64,000 nucleotides of DNA. Origin: Streptomyces puniciscabiei. GTDB lineage: Bacteria > Actinomycetota > Actinomycetes > Streptomycetales > Streptomycetaceae. The stretch spans positions 4,568,001 to 4,632,000 of the forward strand of contig NZ_VFNX01000001.1 of NCBI RefSeq assembly GCF_006715785.1, written 5' to 3'. Below, piece by piece: positions 19,701 to 27,799 of this stretch (position 1 is the stretch's first letter; each line of letters starts with the position of its first letter). The notes under the pieces were generated by a model. That model made no database searches and was not told the origin of the DNA. It was given only the letters and a program-made list of their open reading frames with translations. The position numbers and the translations under genes were made by a program.

Positions 19701-20058
19701 CGGTGGCGCGGACGTAACCGATCTTGTCGTAGGTGCGGCCCACGGAGCCGCCCTTGACCGCGTCCAGCTCCTCGGCGACCTGCTCGGTCCGTCCCGGGGC
19801 GGTCGCGATCATCATGGTGACGTTCTTGGCGCCGTCGGCCTTGGCCTCGGCGAGCAGATCGGCGTCGTCCGAACCCAGCTTGCCGTGGGCGGACTTGGCG
19901 CCGGAGCCGGTGGCGGCCGGGGTGGGGACGGAGTCCGCGGCGAGGGCCAGGGGTATCGGCCCGGCCGCGGACAGGGCGGCCACCACGCCCACGGCCACGG
20001 CCATACGGGCCAGGCGTCTCGGACCGGGTATGGAATCACGCTCGTGCGTGTGGGTCAT
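16756..20058 (-). CDS. Secreted subtilisin-family serine protease (S8)
   Basis: A 1,100-residue exported protease. The order is: signal peptide (residues about 15-42), I9-type propeptide (VTMMIATAPGRTEQVAEELD), and a catalytic domain with Asp209 (GILDSGVDLGHP), His389 (SEHGTHVAGI) and Ser585 (LQGTSMASP). About 180 residues are inserted between Asp and His and include Asp-rich calcium-like loops (DLNRDGDTTD, DLDNDHDFTDD). The C-terminal 400 residues are beta-sandwich-like domains. An ATG at 20064 is possible, but GAGGG is correctly spaced only for the ATG at 20058. It probably works in nutrient scavenging or development. Confidence 0.93.
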   Translation of the reverse strand: MTHTHERDSIPGPRRLARMAVAVGVVAALSAAGPIPLALAADSVPTPAATGSGAKSAHGKLGSDDADLLAEAKADGAKNVTMMIATAPGRTEQVAEELDAVKGGSVGRTYDKIGYVRATVPTARADAAIAAAAELPSVHAIDLEQETPLDDPTPGGAATSSASTAAYPGPGRNTPAENPYNPSFETGAVEFVKDHPKWDGRGITIGILDSGVDLGHPALQKTTTGERKIVDWVTSTDPIVDGDQTWRPMVTAVSGPNFSYGGASWTAPSGAYEISTFKESATTGGDEKGDLNRDGDTTDSWGVLYDPAAGTVTVDLDNDHDFTDDTPMKPYKDGYQVGYFGTDDPKTDVAERVPFVVQIRKDVPMDPYGGSWVGKKADFVNIGVIESEHGTHVAGITAANGLFGGRMNGAAPGAKIVSSRACTWTGGCTNVALTEGMIDLVVNRGVDIVNMSIGGLPALNDGNNARAELYTRLIDTYGVQLVISAGNSGPGANTIGDPGLADKVISVGAAISKETWAANYGSVVEKKYQMMPFSSRGPREDGGFTPTLVAPGAAINTTQTWLPGSPVAEAGYSLPAGYSMLQGTSMASPQATGASALLLSAAEQQGIGLTPAKLRTALTSTARHIKGVQAYEEGAGLIDVVDAWDAVRDDADAHDYTVKAPVDTALDQALKTPGYGTGLYDREGGLKAGGKKTYDITVTRTSGPDKALWHELHFANNAGHTFRIVGDDLVRLPLNQPVTVKVEAAPASAGVKSAVLEVDDPRTEGIDKQILTTVVVSTPVGYTYSASGSVQRNGTRSYFLTVPQGAKSLEVAMSGLQDKSQTRFIAIHPYGTPVDNTGTPYCYPNYLDGNGCKPDVRSYADPQPGVWEVEVEARRTSPLLDNPYTLGVSVLGAAFDPETVTVPEAKVGSPATAGWKVTNTYAALDGKPVGGPLGSAKTARPSIKEGETQTSTVDVPAGAKSLDVAIGNVSDASADLDLTVYDASGKQVAQSADGDSEEAVSIPSPAAGTYTVKVVGYSVPSGSTDYDYRDVFFSPTLGSVTVDDTTPVTLGTGDSATVTAQVTAAAEAPAGREFFGRVQLVNARGTVAGVGSVKIEKVTP

Positions 20059-20213
20059 CGGCATCCCTCAGGTAAAGGAATTGAGCGGACGAGAGCGCTC
20101 AGCTTTGCCCAAGGGACCGGATTTTTGGGTCCGTTGACCGAATCGATATGCATGTATGGGGAAAACCCGCGATGGGCTTTGCGAGGAACCGACCCATATG
20201 GCCCGGGATCGGC

Positions 20214-20756
20214 TCAGTTCTCCTTCGAGCGCGCGTAATGCCGGGACGCCTTCGCGCGGTTGCCGCAGGCCGCCATCGAGCACCAGCGGCGGGTGCCGTT
20301 CCGGGACGTGTCGAAGAAGTGCAGGATGCAGCTGCCGCCGGCGCAGGTCCGGATGCGCTCCGGTGCCCGGGTGATCAGGTCCAGGTAGTTCCGGGCGGCG
20401 AGCCAGGCCGGCCCCCACGACGGATCGGCGAACTCCGGCTCCTCGGCGGGGCCGTCGGCGGTCAGCCGGGCCCGGATCCGGCCGTGCGCCAGTACGGCGT
20501 CCACGAGCGGCGCGGCCTCGGCCGGTGTCCCGTGCACCGCGGCCCTGAGCGCCTCGCGCGCCTCCCGCAGATGCGCCAGCACCTCCGTGTCGGCCGCGTG
20601 GTCCCCGGCCAGCCCGTTGCTCGCGAGCCACACCGCCAGCCCCTCGGTGCCGTCGAGCAGGTCCTGGGTGACGCCTTCCCGGTTCCACCGGGTGTTGAGC
20701 AGGTCGAGCGCGAGGGGCTCGCCGGTCAGGGGGCGGGGGTCGCGCGGGGTGGTCAT
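20214..20756 (-). CDS. CGNR zinc-finger regulator (ABATE domain)
   Basis: A 180-residue protein with an N-terminal ABATE-type domain (LTGEPLALDLLNTRW) and a C-terminal CGNR zinc finger, C-x4-C followed by WCSMAACGNRAKASRHYAR. This family is regarded as stress-linked transcription regulators in actinobacteria. It diverges from a VOC protein gene, and the 112 bp between them hold three GTCTAAC elements, which are the best candidates for its binding sites. Confidence 0.9.
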   Translation of the reverse strand: MTTPRDPRPLTGEPLALDLLNTRWNREGVTQDLLDGTEGLAVWLASNGLAGDHAADTEVLAHLREAREALRAAVHGTPAEAAPLVDAVLAHGRIRARLTADGPAEEPEFADPSWGPAWLAARNYLDLITRAPERIRTCAGGSCILHFFDTSRNGTRRWCSMAACGNRAKASRHYARSKEN

Positions 20757-20771
20757 CGGGCACTCCTTCTC

Positions 20772-20847
20772 GTCTAACCACTCAATTGTATGTGACCGGT
20801 TGACCTTCCGGCCTATAACCGTCTAACGTAAATGACGAAGGTTAGAC
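20772..20847. promoter_or_regulatory. GTCTAAC elements between the CGNR and VOC genes
   Basis: GTCTAAC occurs at 20772-20778 and 20821-20827 and inverted (GTTAGAC) at 20841-20847. The last two form an inverted repeat with a 13-bp spacer. The 20821 copy overlaps a possible -10 (TAACGT) set 18 bp from TTGACC at 20800, so binding would affect the rightward promoter. Confidence 0.6.
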
Positions 20848-20868
20848 AGTACCTCGAAGGAGAACACC

Positions 20869-21315
20869 ATGGCCCCGCGCATCGCACACGCAGGTCTGAA
20901 CGTCACCGACCTCGACCGCTCACTCGCCCTGTACCGCGACCTCCTCGGCTTCGCCGTGCTCGCCGAGGGCAAGGAGGACGGCCGGCGCTGGGCGATGCTG
21001 GGGGAGACCGGCGGTGCCCCGCTCGTCACCCTCTGGCAGCAGGCCCAGGGGTCGTACGACAGCGGCCGCCCCGGACTGCACCACCTCGCCTTCACGGTCG
21101 ACTCGATCGACCGCGTTCGCGCGTACGAGACCGCGCTGCGGGCCGCCGGAGTGGACTTCGCCCACGACGGCGTGGTCGCCCACCGCGAGGGCGGGACCTC
21201 GGGCGGGATCTTCTTCCACGACCCGGACGGCATCCGCCTGGAGATCTCCGCCCCGCTCGGCCCCGACGGCGCCCCGGCCCCGCACGCGGACGCCCCGACC
21301 TGCGGCTTCTTCTAG
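20869..21315 (+). CDS. VOC-family (glyoxalase/dioxygenase fold) protein
   Basis: A 148-residue vicinal-oxygen-chelate protein with two beta-alpha-beta-beta-beta modules. Likely metal ligands are His in RIAHAGLNV, the second-half HHLAF, and Glu in GIRLEI. The fold serves lactoylglutathione lyases, extradiol dioxygenases and antibiotic-binding proteins; the substrate here is unknown. It has an AAGGAG ribosome-binding site. The next gene starts 2 bp after its stop, so the two are co-transcribed and controlled by the divergent CGNR regulator. Confidence 0.88.
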   Translation: MAPRIAHAGLNVTDLDRSLALYRDLLGFAVLAEGKEDGRRWAMLGETGGAPLVTLWQQAQGSYDSGRPGLHHLAFTVDSIDRVRAYETALRAAGVDFAHDGVVAHREGGTSGGIFFHDPDGIRLEISAPLGPDGAPAPHADAPTCGFF

Positions 21316-21317
21316 TC

Positions 21318-22208
21318 ATGGGCGTGTATCACGCGGGCTCGCTCGCCGTGCAGGAGCTGATGGGCGTCCGCGACCGCGCCGACCACGTGGGCCGCTCCCT
21401 CGGCCAGGACATCAAGCCGATCGCGGCGGCGTTCCTGGAGCTCCAGCCGCTGCTGATCATCGGCGCGGCGGATCCGGGGACGGGGAGCGTGTGGGCATCG
21501 GCGCTCACGGGCGGCCCCGGGTTCGTCAGGGCGACGGGCCCGAGGCAGGTGTCGGTCGTCGCTGGTACCGGGCAAGGATCCGACCCGCTCGCCGTGGCCC
21601 TCAAAACACCCGGCACCCCCGTCGGCACCATCGCCCTGGACCCCCGGACCCGCCGCCGCATGCGCCTCAACGGCCGGCTGAGGCCGACAGGCAGGGGCTT
21701 CGCCGTGGAGGCCGACCAGGTCTTCTCCAACTGCCCCAAGTACATCCAGCGCAGGGAGGCGTACGAGACGCTCGACGGCCGCACACCGGGCACCCCCCAC
21801 AGGCTGACCGAACTCGGCTCACAGGCAACGGAGTTCATCCGCGCGGCCGACACGTTCTTCCTGGCCACGGTCCACCCCGCCGGAGCCGACGCCAGCCACC
21901 GCGGCGGCAACCCGGGTTTCGTCCAGGTCACCTCACCCCGCGAACTGACCTGGCCGGACTACCCCGGCAACGCCATGTTCCTCACCCTCGGCAACCTGCG
22001 CGGCGACCCCCGCGCCGGCCTGCTCTTCCTCGACTGGACCACCGGCACCACCCTCCAGCTCACCGGCGAGGCGCACACCGAGTTCACGGCGTCCGGCGAG
22101 CGAAGTGTCCGCTTCACCCTCACCGAGGCCCTGTGGACCCCCGCCGCACTGCCGCTGCGCTGGTCGGCGCCGGAATATTCCCCGGCGAATCCGGACATCC
22201 CGCGTTAA
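21318..22208 (+). CDS. Pyridoxamine-5'-phosphate-oxidase-like flavin-binding protein
   Basis: A 296-residue protein with a split-barrel FMN-binding fold: MGVYHAGSLAVQELMGVRDRA at the start, FFLATVHPAGADASHRGGNPG in the second half, then FLTLGNLRGDPRAGLLFLDW and LQLTGEAH. Such proteins oxidise or reduce small molecules with FMN or F420. No ferredoxin domain is visible. Start and stop positions show coupling to the VOC gene. A reductase for reactive carbonyls or quinones, paired with the VOC protein, is a guess. Confidence 0.85.
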   Translation: MGVYHAGSLAVQELMGVRDRADHVGRSLGQDIKPIAAAFLELQPLLIIGAADPGTGSVWASALTGGPGFVRATGPRQVSVVAGTGQGSDPLAVALKTPGTPVGTIALDPRTRRRMRLNGRLRPTGRGFAVEADQVFSNCPKYIQRREAYETLDGRTPGTPHRLTELGSQATEFIRAADTFFLATVHPAGADASHRGGNPGFVQVTSPRELTWPDYPGNAMFLTLGNLRGDPRAGLLFLDWTTGTTLQLTGEAHTEFTASGERSVRFTLTEALWTPAALPLRWSAPEYSPANPDIPR

Positions 22209-22217
22209 CGTCCGTTC

Positions 22218-22706
22218 ATGCGACAGAACTTGAGGGTGGCGGCCTACGCCGTGTGCGTCCGTGACGGACAGCTCCTGCTGGCGCGTTCCCCCGGCCCCGA
22301 CGGAACCCCGGAGTGGGTGCTGCCGGGCGGCGGCATGGAGCACGGGGAGGACCCGTACGACACCGTCCGCCGCGAGCTCATGGAGGAGACCGGTTACCGC
22401 ATCGAGGTGACCGGCCTCCTCGGCGTGGACTCCCGCCGCCATCTCCACCCGGGTCAGGGTCTGCGGCCGGGCACCGACCACCACGCCCTGCGCCTCGTCT
22501 ACGAGGGCGAGATCGTCGGCGGTGAACTCCGGTACGAAATCGACGGATCCACGGATTTCGCCGCATGGCAGGACCTTTCGGCAGTGCCGGATCTCAACCG
22601 GGTGTCCCTCGTCGACACGGCCCTGCGCCTCTGGCGGGAACGCCCCGCGAACGGTCATCTCGCCCCCGGAGCCCGTCCCCTACCCCAGGAGGTGAACGAG
22701 GAGTGA
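22218..22706 (+). CDS. Nudix hydrolase
   Basis: A 162-residue hydrolase with a complete Nudix box, GGGMEHGEDPYDTVRRELME then ETG (residues about 37-59, matching Gx5Ex7REx2EExG). It cleaves a nucleoside diphosphate linked to another group with Mg2+. The substrate is not predictable. TTAACG ends 7 nt before the ATG with no ribosome-binding site, so it may have its own promoter and a leaderless mRNA despite sitting 9 bp after the flavoprotein gene. Confidence 0.9.
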   Translation: MRQNLRVAAYAVCVRDGQLLLARSPGPDGTPEWVLPGGGMEHGEDPYDTVRRELMEETGYRIEVTGLLGVDSRRHLHPGQGLRPGTDHHALRLVYEGEIVGGELRYEIDGSTDFAAWQDLSAVPDLNRVSLVDTALRLWRERPANGHLAPGARPLPQEVNEE

Positions 22707-22908
22707 CCGGCTCCCGGCCGCCCACGATCCACTCCATGACCGCGACCCGTACCCCGTGATCCACGTACGGTGATCGGCGCTGCGCGTTGCGGCCGCGTTC
22801 ACGCGCAGGCCATCCCCGGTGCCAACGATCCTTGAGCGAGCGGGGCGTTCGCGTCAGCGACGACCCGCGACCACTGCCGACGCGTTCGCACTCGGGGAGA
22901 TCGCGCCA

Positions 22909-24690
22909 ATGTCGCGCATACGCTCTGTCACCGCCTCCGCCGCCTCCGCCGCCTCCGGCCTGGGGGTCAACCGCCGTACCGTCCTCGCCGCCGCCGGAGC
23001 GGTCTCGCTCTCCGCGGGCGTCGGCTACGCCCTCCACCCCACCGACAGCCAGGCCGCCACCGATCCCGGCGGCACGGGGGACGCGCCCGTCGCCCAGTCC
23101 GCGACGGCCTCCGCCGCCCCGCCCGCGCCGTACACCAAGGGCACCACGCTCGCCTCGGTCGCCGCCCCGCGGAGCAGCTCCGGCTACCAGCGCCTGGGCG
23201 ACGGTCCCGGCTGGAAGCGGGTCGTGCGCGGCGACCTGGCCGCACCCAAGTCCGGCCGGGAGGGGCGCCGTACGGTCCTCGCCGCGTTCGTGCAGTTCAC
23301 CGATCTGCACCTGCAGGACGTCCAGCACCCGCTGCGCCTGGAGTACCTGCGCGTGAACGCCCCGCACTCCTGGCGCCCGCAGGAGGCGCTCACCGTGCCC
23401 GGTGCGATCGCGCTCGTCGAGCGGGTCAACGCGCTGCACGGGGCCCCGGCCACCGGCGCCCCGCTGCGCTTCGTCATGACCACCGGCGACAACACCGACA
23501 ACAACGCCCACTCCGAACTGGAGTGGTTCATGCAGATCATGAGCGGTGGCCGTATCACCCCCAACACCGGTGACCCCAGGCACTACGAGGGGGTGCAGAA
23601 CAGCGGCCTGAAGCTGTTCTGGCAGCCGGACTCCGCCACCCGCGACCGTGACAAGGCGCTCGGCTTCCCGCAGCTCAACGGCTTCCTGGCCGCCGCGGTC
23701 CGCGAGATGAACAGCCCCGGCCTCAACCTCCCGTGGTACTCCACCGTCGGCAACCACGACGCCCTCCCCCTCGGCTGCTTCGGCTCCCACGGCGACCCCT
23801 ACCTCGCCGAGGCCGCCATCGGAGGCAAGAAGCTGTTCGACGTCTCCGCCGCCGACGCCAGGAAGCTCCAGGAGGCCATCAGCAGCGCCAAGGACCCCAA
23901 GGGGGCCGGCTACCGGGACTTCCTCAAGGCCCACGCCCGCTCGATGCGCTCGGTCACCCCGGACGAGAAGCGGGCCCCGTACACGCCCGCCGACTATCTG
24001 AAGGCACACCTCGACCCCGCCCACCAGGGGCACGGCCCGGTCGGGCACGGCTACTCCTCGGCGAACCTCGACGCGGGCACCCAGTACTACGTCTTCCGCG
24101 TCTCCGACGACGTCATCGGCATCAGCCTCGACACCACCGACCCCGGCGGCGACTCGGTGGGCTCCATCGGCACCGCCCAGCTGAACTGGCTCGACCGGAC
24201 GCTGAAGGCGAACAAGGACTCCTACGCGGTCGTCTTCAGCCACCACACCAGCACCACGATGGGCAACACCCGCCCCGACCCGGCGCGCCCCGGTGAGAAG
24301 CGGCACAGCGGCGCGGAGGTGCTCTCGGTCCTGTCCGCCCACGCCAATGTGCTGGCCTGGGTGAACGGCCACATCCACAGGAACGTCATCACCCCGCACA
24401 AGGGCTCCGCCGGCCGCTCCTTCTGGGAGATCTCCACCGCCTCGCACATCGACTACCCGCACCTCGCCCGGATCATCGAGCTGGCCGACAACAAGGACGG
24501 CACGATCTCCGTCTTCACCACCCTCATCGAGTCCGCCGCCCCGCACCGCACCGACTTCTCCGACCTCTCCCAGACCGGCCTCGCCGCCCTCTACCGCGAG
24601 CTGACCTTCAACGCCCCGGGCGCCAGCAAGACCCTCGGCGCGGGCGGCACGGCCGACCGGAACACGGAGCTGGTGCTGAAGAAGGGCTGA
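22909..24690 (+). CDS. Tat-exported metallophosphoesterase
   Basis: A 593-residue exported protein with a twin-arginine signal (NRRTVLAAAGAVSLSAG, residues about 20-36). Calcineurin-type metal motifs follow in order: QFTDLHLQD, TTGDNTDNN, VGNHD, SHHTS and NGHIHRN. It resembles the long actinobacterial subfamily (TIGR03767 type) whose substrate is unknown. Phosphate scavenging is plausible, but no convincing PhoP box was found upstream. The 202-bp leader is otherwise featureless. Confidence 0.88.
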   Translation: MSRIRSVTASAASAASGLGVNRRTVLAAAGAVSLSAGVGYALHPTDSQAATDPGGTGDAPVAQSATASAAPPAPYTKGTTLASVAAPRSSSGYQRLGDGPGWKRVVRGDLAAPKSGREGRRTVLAAFVQFTDLHLQDVQHPLRLEYLRVNAPHSWRPQEALTVPGAIALVERVNALHGAPATGAPLRFVMTTGDNTDNNAHSELEWFMQIMSGGRITPNTGDPRHYEGVQNSGLKLFWQPDSATRDRDKALGFPQLNGFLAAAVREMNSPGLNLPWYSTVGNHDALPLGCFGSHGDPYLAEAAIGGKKLFDVSAADARKLQEAISSAKDPKGAGYRDFLKAHARSMRSVTPDEKRAPYTPADYLKAHLDPAHQGHGPVGHGYSSANLDAGTQYYVFRVSDDVIGISLDTTDPGGDSVGSIGTAQLNWLDRTLKANKDSYAVVFSHHTSTTMGNTRPDPARPGEKRHSGAEVLSVLSAHANVLAWVNGHIHRNVITPHKGSAGRSFWEISTASHIDYPHLARIIELADNKDGTISVFTTLIESAAPHRTDFSDLSQTGLAALYRELTFNAPGASKTLGAGGTADRNTELVLKKG

Positions 24691-24783
24691 AAGTCACTCA
24701 ACCGGAGTAATGCGAGCAACCTTCGCGCATCCGGCATCGGTTTCTTCCCCCGACCGCACGAACCGCACAGGTTGGGGGAAGAC

Positions 24784-25926
24784 ATGCGCGTACGCACGAC
24801 CCTGGTGGCCGCCACGGCCGTACTCCTCTCGGCGGCCCTCGCGGCTCCGGCCGTCGCCGCCACCGCCACCCACCCCGCGGGCGGGCACTCGCACGCCGCC
24901 ACCCGCAAGGCCGTCGAGGCCGCCGTCGCGGCCGGGGTGCCCGGAGTGACCGCCACCGCCAAGGACCGCCGCGGCACCTGGTCCACCACCGCCGGGGTGG
25001 GCGACCGGCGGACGGGCGAGCCGCGCTCCACCGCCGACCGGTACCGCGTCGGCAGCATCACCAAGACCTTCGTCGCCACCGTCCTGCTCCAGCTGGAGGC
25101 GGAGGGCCGGCTGTCGCTTGACGACACCGTGGACACGTGGCTGCCCGGCGTCGTCCACGGGCACGGCCACGACGGCCGCCGCATCACGATCCGCCGGCTG
25201 CTGAACCACACCAGTGGCATCTTCGACTACACCTCTGACGCCGACTTCGGCCGGGCGGTCTTCACCAGGGACGGCTTCGCCCTGCACCGCTACGACACGT
25301 ACACCCCGGGCGAGCTGGTGACGATCGCCATGGGGCACCAGCCGTACTTCGCGCCGGGCGCCTCCTGGAAGTACTCCAACACCAACTACGTCCTGGCCGG
25401 AATGGTGATCGAGAAGGTGACGGGCCACTCGTACGCCACCGAGATCGAACGCCGCCTCATCGCGCCGCTGCGGCTGCGGGGCACCTCGCTCCCCGGCACC
25501 CGGATCACCGTGCCCCGCCCGAGCAGCCGCGCCTACTCGAAATTCAACGACCCGACGAGCCCGGCGTACGACGTCACGACCCTCAATCCGTCCCTCGCCT
25601 CGTCCGCCGGTGAAATGATCTCCGACTCCGCCGACCTCGACCGCTTCTACAGCGCGCTGCTCGGCGGAGAACTCCTGCCGCCCGAGCAGCTGAAGGAAAT
25701 GAAGACCACCGTCGAGGCCACGGGCCTCCCGAACACGCGCTACGGCCTCGGGCTCATGGACACCCGGCTGACCTGCGGCGTTCACGTCTGGGGTCACAAC
25801 GGTGGCATTCACGGCTCGGCATCCACGGCGATGACGACGACGGACGGCCACCATGCGATCGCGTTCAATTTCAACGGCGACTGGACCGGGGACATGCGGT
25901 CCGTGATCGACGCGGAATTCTGTTAG
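24784..25926 (+). CDS. Secreted serine hydrolase, D-Ala-D-Ala carboxypeptidase/class C type
   Basis: A 380-residue protein with a cleavable signal peptide (residues 1-25, APAVA end). Penicillin-binding-type motifs are SITK (catalytic Ser and Lys), YSN in KYSNTNYVLAG, and HNGG in place of KTG near residue 340. This pattern fits Streptomyces R61-like DD-peptidases and related esterases. The open frame is preceded by GGGGAAG. Peptidoglycan trimming outside the membrane is likely; esterase activity is an alternative. Confidence 0.9.
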   Translation: MRVRTTLVAATAVLLSAALAAPAVAATATHPAGGHSHAATRKAVEAAVAAGVPGVTATAKDRRGTWSTTAGVGDRRTGEPRSTADRYRVGSITKTFVATVLLQLEAEGRLSLDDTVDTWLPGVVHGHGHDGRRITIRRLLNHTSGIFDYTSDADFGRAVFTRDGFALHRYDTYTPGELVTIAMGHQPYFAPGASWKYSNTNYVLAGMVIEKVTGHSYATEIERRLIAPLRLRGTSLPGTRITVPRPSSRAYSKFNDPTSPAYDVTTLNPSLASSAGEMISDSADLDRFYSALLGGELLPPEQLKEMKTTVEATGLPNTRYGLGLMDTRLTCGVHVWGHNGGIHGSASTAMTTTDGHHAIAFNFNGDWTGDMRSVIDAEFC

Positions 25927-26053
25927 CCACCGTTTCATCCACGTCATTCCGTGTTAACCCGGACGCAATGTCCGTACCGCCTCATATCGGCTATCCCGCT
26001 TTGGACGGGGATGGCTCGATCTTCTCGATCATTTATGCAAGGCGGGTGGTCGC

Positions 26054-27445
26054 GTGCGCGCGAGGCACGGACTGCGTGTGCTGTCGGTCTACGAGGGTTT
26101 CTTCTCCGGAGGAGCCCGGATCGTGCACAGTGACGTCGTACGGGGACTGGCCGAAGGCGGCCAGTCCCACCAGGTACTCAGCATCCATGGCGAGGTCCAC
26201 CGCGAGGCCACCCGGCAGCGCATGGAGGACGACCACTGCTACCGGGCGCTGACCGCCGGCGGGGTCGGTGTCACCTCGCTCGGCCGCAGCGCGGGCCTGG
26301 TGGACGGCTCGCTGGCGGCGAACGTATTCAGCGGGCCCGAGCTGGCCGAAACGGCACGGTCGATGGCCGCGGCGGAGGTGATCCTCTCCCTGAAGGAGCA
26401 GCCGCTGGCCCTGCTCAACCAGGCCGGCCTGCCCCGCCGCCCGGTCGTGGCCTGTCTGCACCGCTCCGACCCGGAGAACCAGGGCCCCGCGCTCGACGAG
26501 CTGAAGGCCGCCATCGCCGAGGGCAAGGTGGTGGCGTGCGTGTGCTGCGCGGAGTCGACCAGGGCGGCGTACGAGGCGGCGGGCGTCCCCGGCGAGGTGC
26601 TGCACGTCATCCCCAACGGCGTGGACCTCCTCCGCTTCCGCCCCGACGCGGCCGCACGGCTGGCGTTCCGCGCGTCCCTGGGCATCCCGGCCGCCGCCCC
26701 GGTGGTCGTCTTCGCGGCCCGCTACGCCCCGATGAAGAACGTTCCGCTCTTCCTCCGGGCGGCCCGGGCGTGGCTGTCCCGCGAGTCCGAGGCCCACGTC
26801 CTGATGTGCGGCGCGGGCATGACCGACGAGAACCCGGCGCTGCGGGCCGACATCGAGACCGCGTTCGGCGCGGACCGGCACCTGGCGGACCGGATGCGCC
26901 TGCTCGGCGTGCGCGGCGACATGGAGACGGTGTACGCCGCCGCCGACGTCGTCGCCCTGACCTCCGTCTCCGGCGAGGCGGCGCCGCTGTGCCTGATCGA
27001 GGGCATGATGTGCGGCGCGGTCCCGGTGACGACCGACGTCGGCGACAGCGCGTCGATCGTCGAGGGCCTAGGCCGCGTCACCCCGCCGGACCCGGCCGCG
27101 ATCGCGTACGCCTGGTCCGCCGCGGCCGCCGGCCGTGCCGAGCTCGCCCCGGACCTGGACGCCGCCCGCGAGCGCTTCAGCCGCACCCGCATGATCGCGG
27201 CCTACGCCACCCTGCTCGACGAGGTGTACGCCTCACATGTCGCTGGGCAGCGGGTCGTCGCGCAGCACGCTGTAGGCGACGCCGTCGCGCCACCGGCCGT
27301 CCCGGAAGGCGATGCCCCGCAGTACGCCCTCGCGGGTGAACCCCGCCTTCTCCAGGGCCCGTTGCTCGGCGAAGTTCTCGGCCTCGGTGTCGGCCTCGAT
27401 CCGCATCACGGCGGTGTGGGCGAAGAGGTAGCGGACGAGCTGTAG
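26054..27445 (+). CDS. GT4-family glycosyltransferase
   Basis: A 463-residue retaining glycosyltransferase with a GT-B fold. The C-terminal donor domain shows VVFAARYAPMKNVPLFLRAA and the E-x7-E motif in GEAAPLCLIEGMMCG. No membrane segment is seen. The recognisable domain ends near residue 395 (LLDEVYASH). The last ~70 residues (VAGQRV to VADEL) are encoded antisense to the 3' end of the GNAT gene and look like read-through, as if the original stop had been lost. The GTG start has a weak GGCGGG upstream. The acceptor is unknown. Confidence 0.85.
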   Translation: MRARHGLRVLSVYEGFFSGGARIVHSDVVRGLAEGGQSHQVLSIHGEVHREATRQRMEDDHCYRALTAGGVGVTSLGRSAGLVDGSLAANVFSGPELAETARSMAAAEVILSLKEQPLALLNQAGLPRRPVVACLHRSDPENQGPALDELKAAIAEGKVVACVCCAESTRAAYEAAGVPGEVLHVIPNGVDLLRFRPDAAARLAFRASLGIPAAAPVVVFAARYAPMKNVPLFLRAARAWLSRESEAHVLMCGAGMTDENPALRADIETAFGADRHLADRMRLLGVRGDMETVYAAADVVALTSVSGEAAPLCLIEGMMCGAVPVTTDVGDSASIVEGLGRVTPPDPAAIAYAWSAAAAGRAELAPDLDAARERFSRTRMIAAYATLLDEVYASHVAGQRVVAQHAVGDAVAPPAVPEGDAPQYALAGEPRLLQGPLLGEVLGLGVGLDPHHGGVGEEVADEL

Positions 27446-27763
27446 CTGGGCCCGGCTGCCGATGCCCCGGCCGCGGGCCCCGGGCAGCAGCTGGGCGCCG
27501 ATGTTCCAGCAGTGGGCGGAGGCCGAGACGACGACCTTCCGCCAGGCCACGAACCCGGCCCGCTCGCCGTCGGCGGTCACCATCAGGTGGCCGCCGTCCT
27601 CGCCGAGCAGCCGGTTCTCCGCCCAGCGGCGGCGGAAGCGGTCGGGGTCGGCGTACCCGTACCACTGGAAGGGCCCCGCCACTTCCGGGTCGGTGAGGAA
27701 GCGTTCCAGCAGCGGGAGGTCGTCCTCACTGGCAGGGCGCAGGGTCACGGATTCGGCAGACAT
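27233..27763 (-). CDS. GNAT acetyltransferase (RimJ/RimL type)
   Basis: A 176-residue acetyl-CoA-dependent transferase. The pyrophosphate-binding segment is LLPGARGRGIGSRAQLQLV, followed by the family motif MRIEADTEAENFAEQRALEKAGFTREG split across strand 5 and helix 4. The ATG lacks a ribosome-binding site and has TACGCT exactly 7 nt upstream (27771-27776), so its mRNA is probably leaderless. Its last 213 bp overlap the end of the glycosyltransferase gene on the opposite strand. Confidence 0.9.
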   Translation of the reverse strand: MSAESVTLRPASEDDLPLLERFLTDPEVAGPFQWYGYADPDRFRRRWAENRLLGEDGGHLMVTADGERAGFVAWRKVVVSASAHCWNIGAQLLPGARGRGIGSRAQLQLVRYLFAHTAVMRIEADTEAENFAEQRALEKAGFTREGVLRGIAFRDGRWRDGVAYSVLRDDPLPSDM

Positions 27764-27799
27764 GGACCGGAGCGTAGGCCCCGACCTGTCAGGACCTCG

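Noticed and set aside
22790..22830. A PhoP box (GTTCACGCGCA) before the metallophosphoesterase
   Set aside because: Only one poor half-site is visible; the direct-repeat structure needed is absent.
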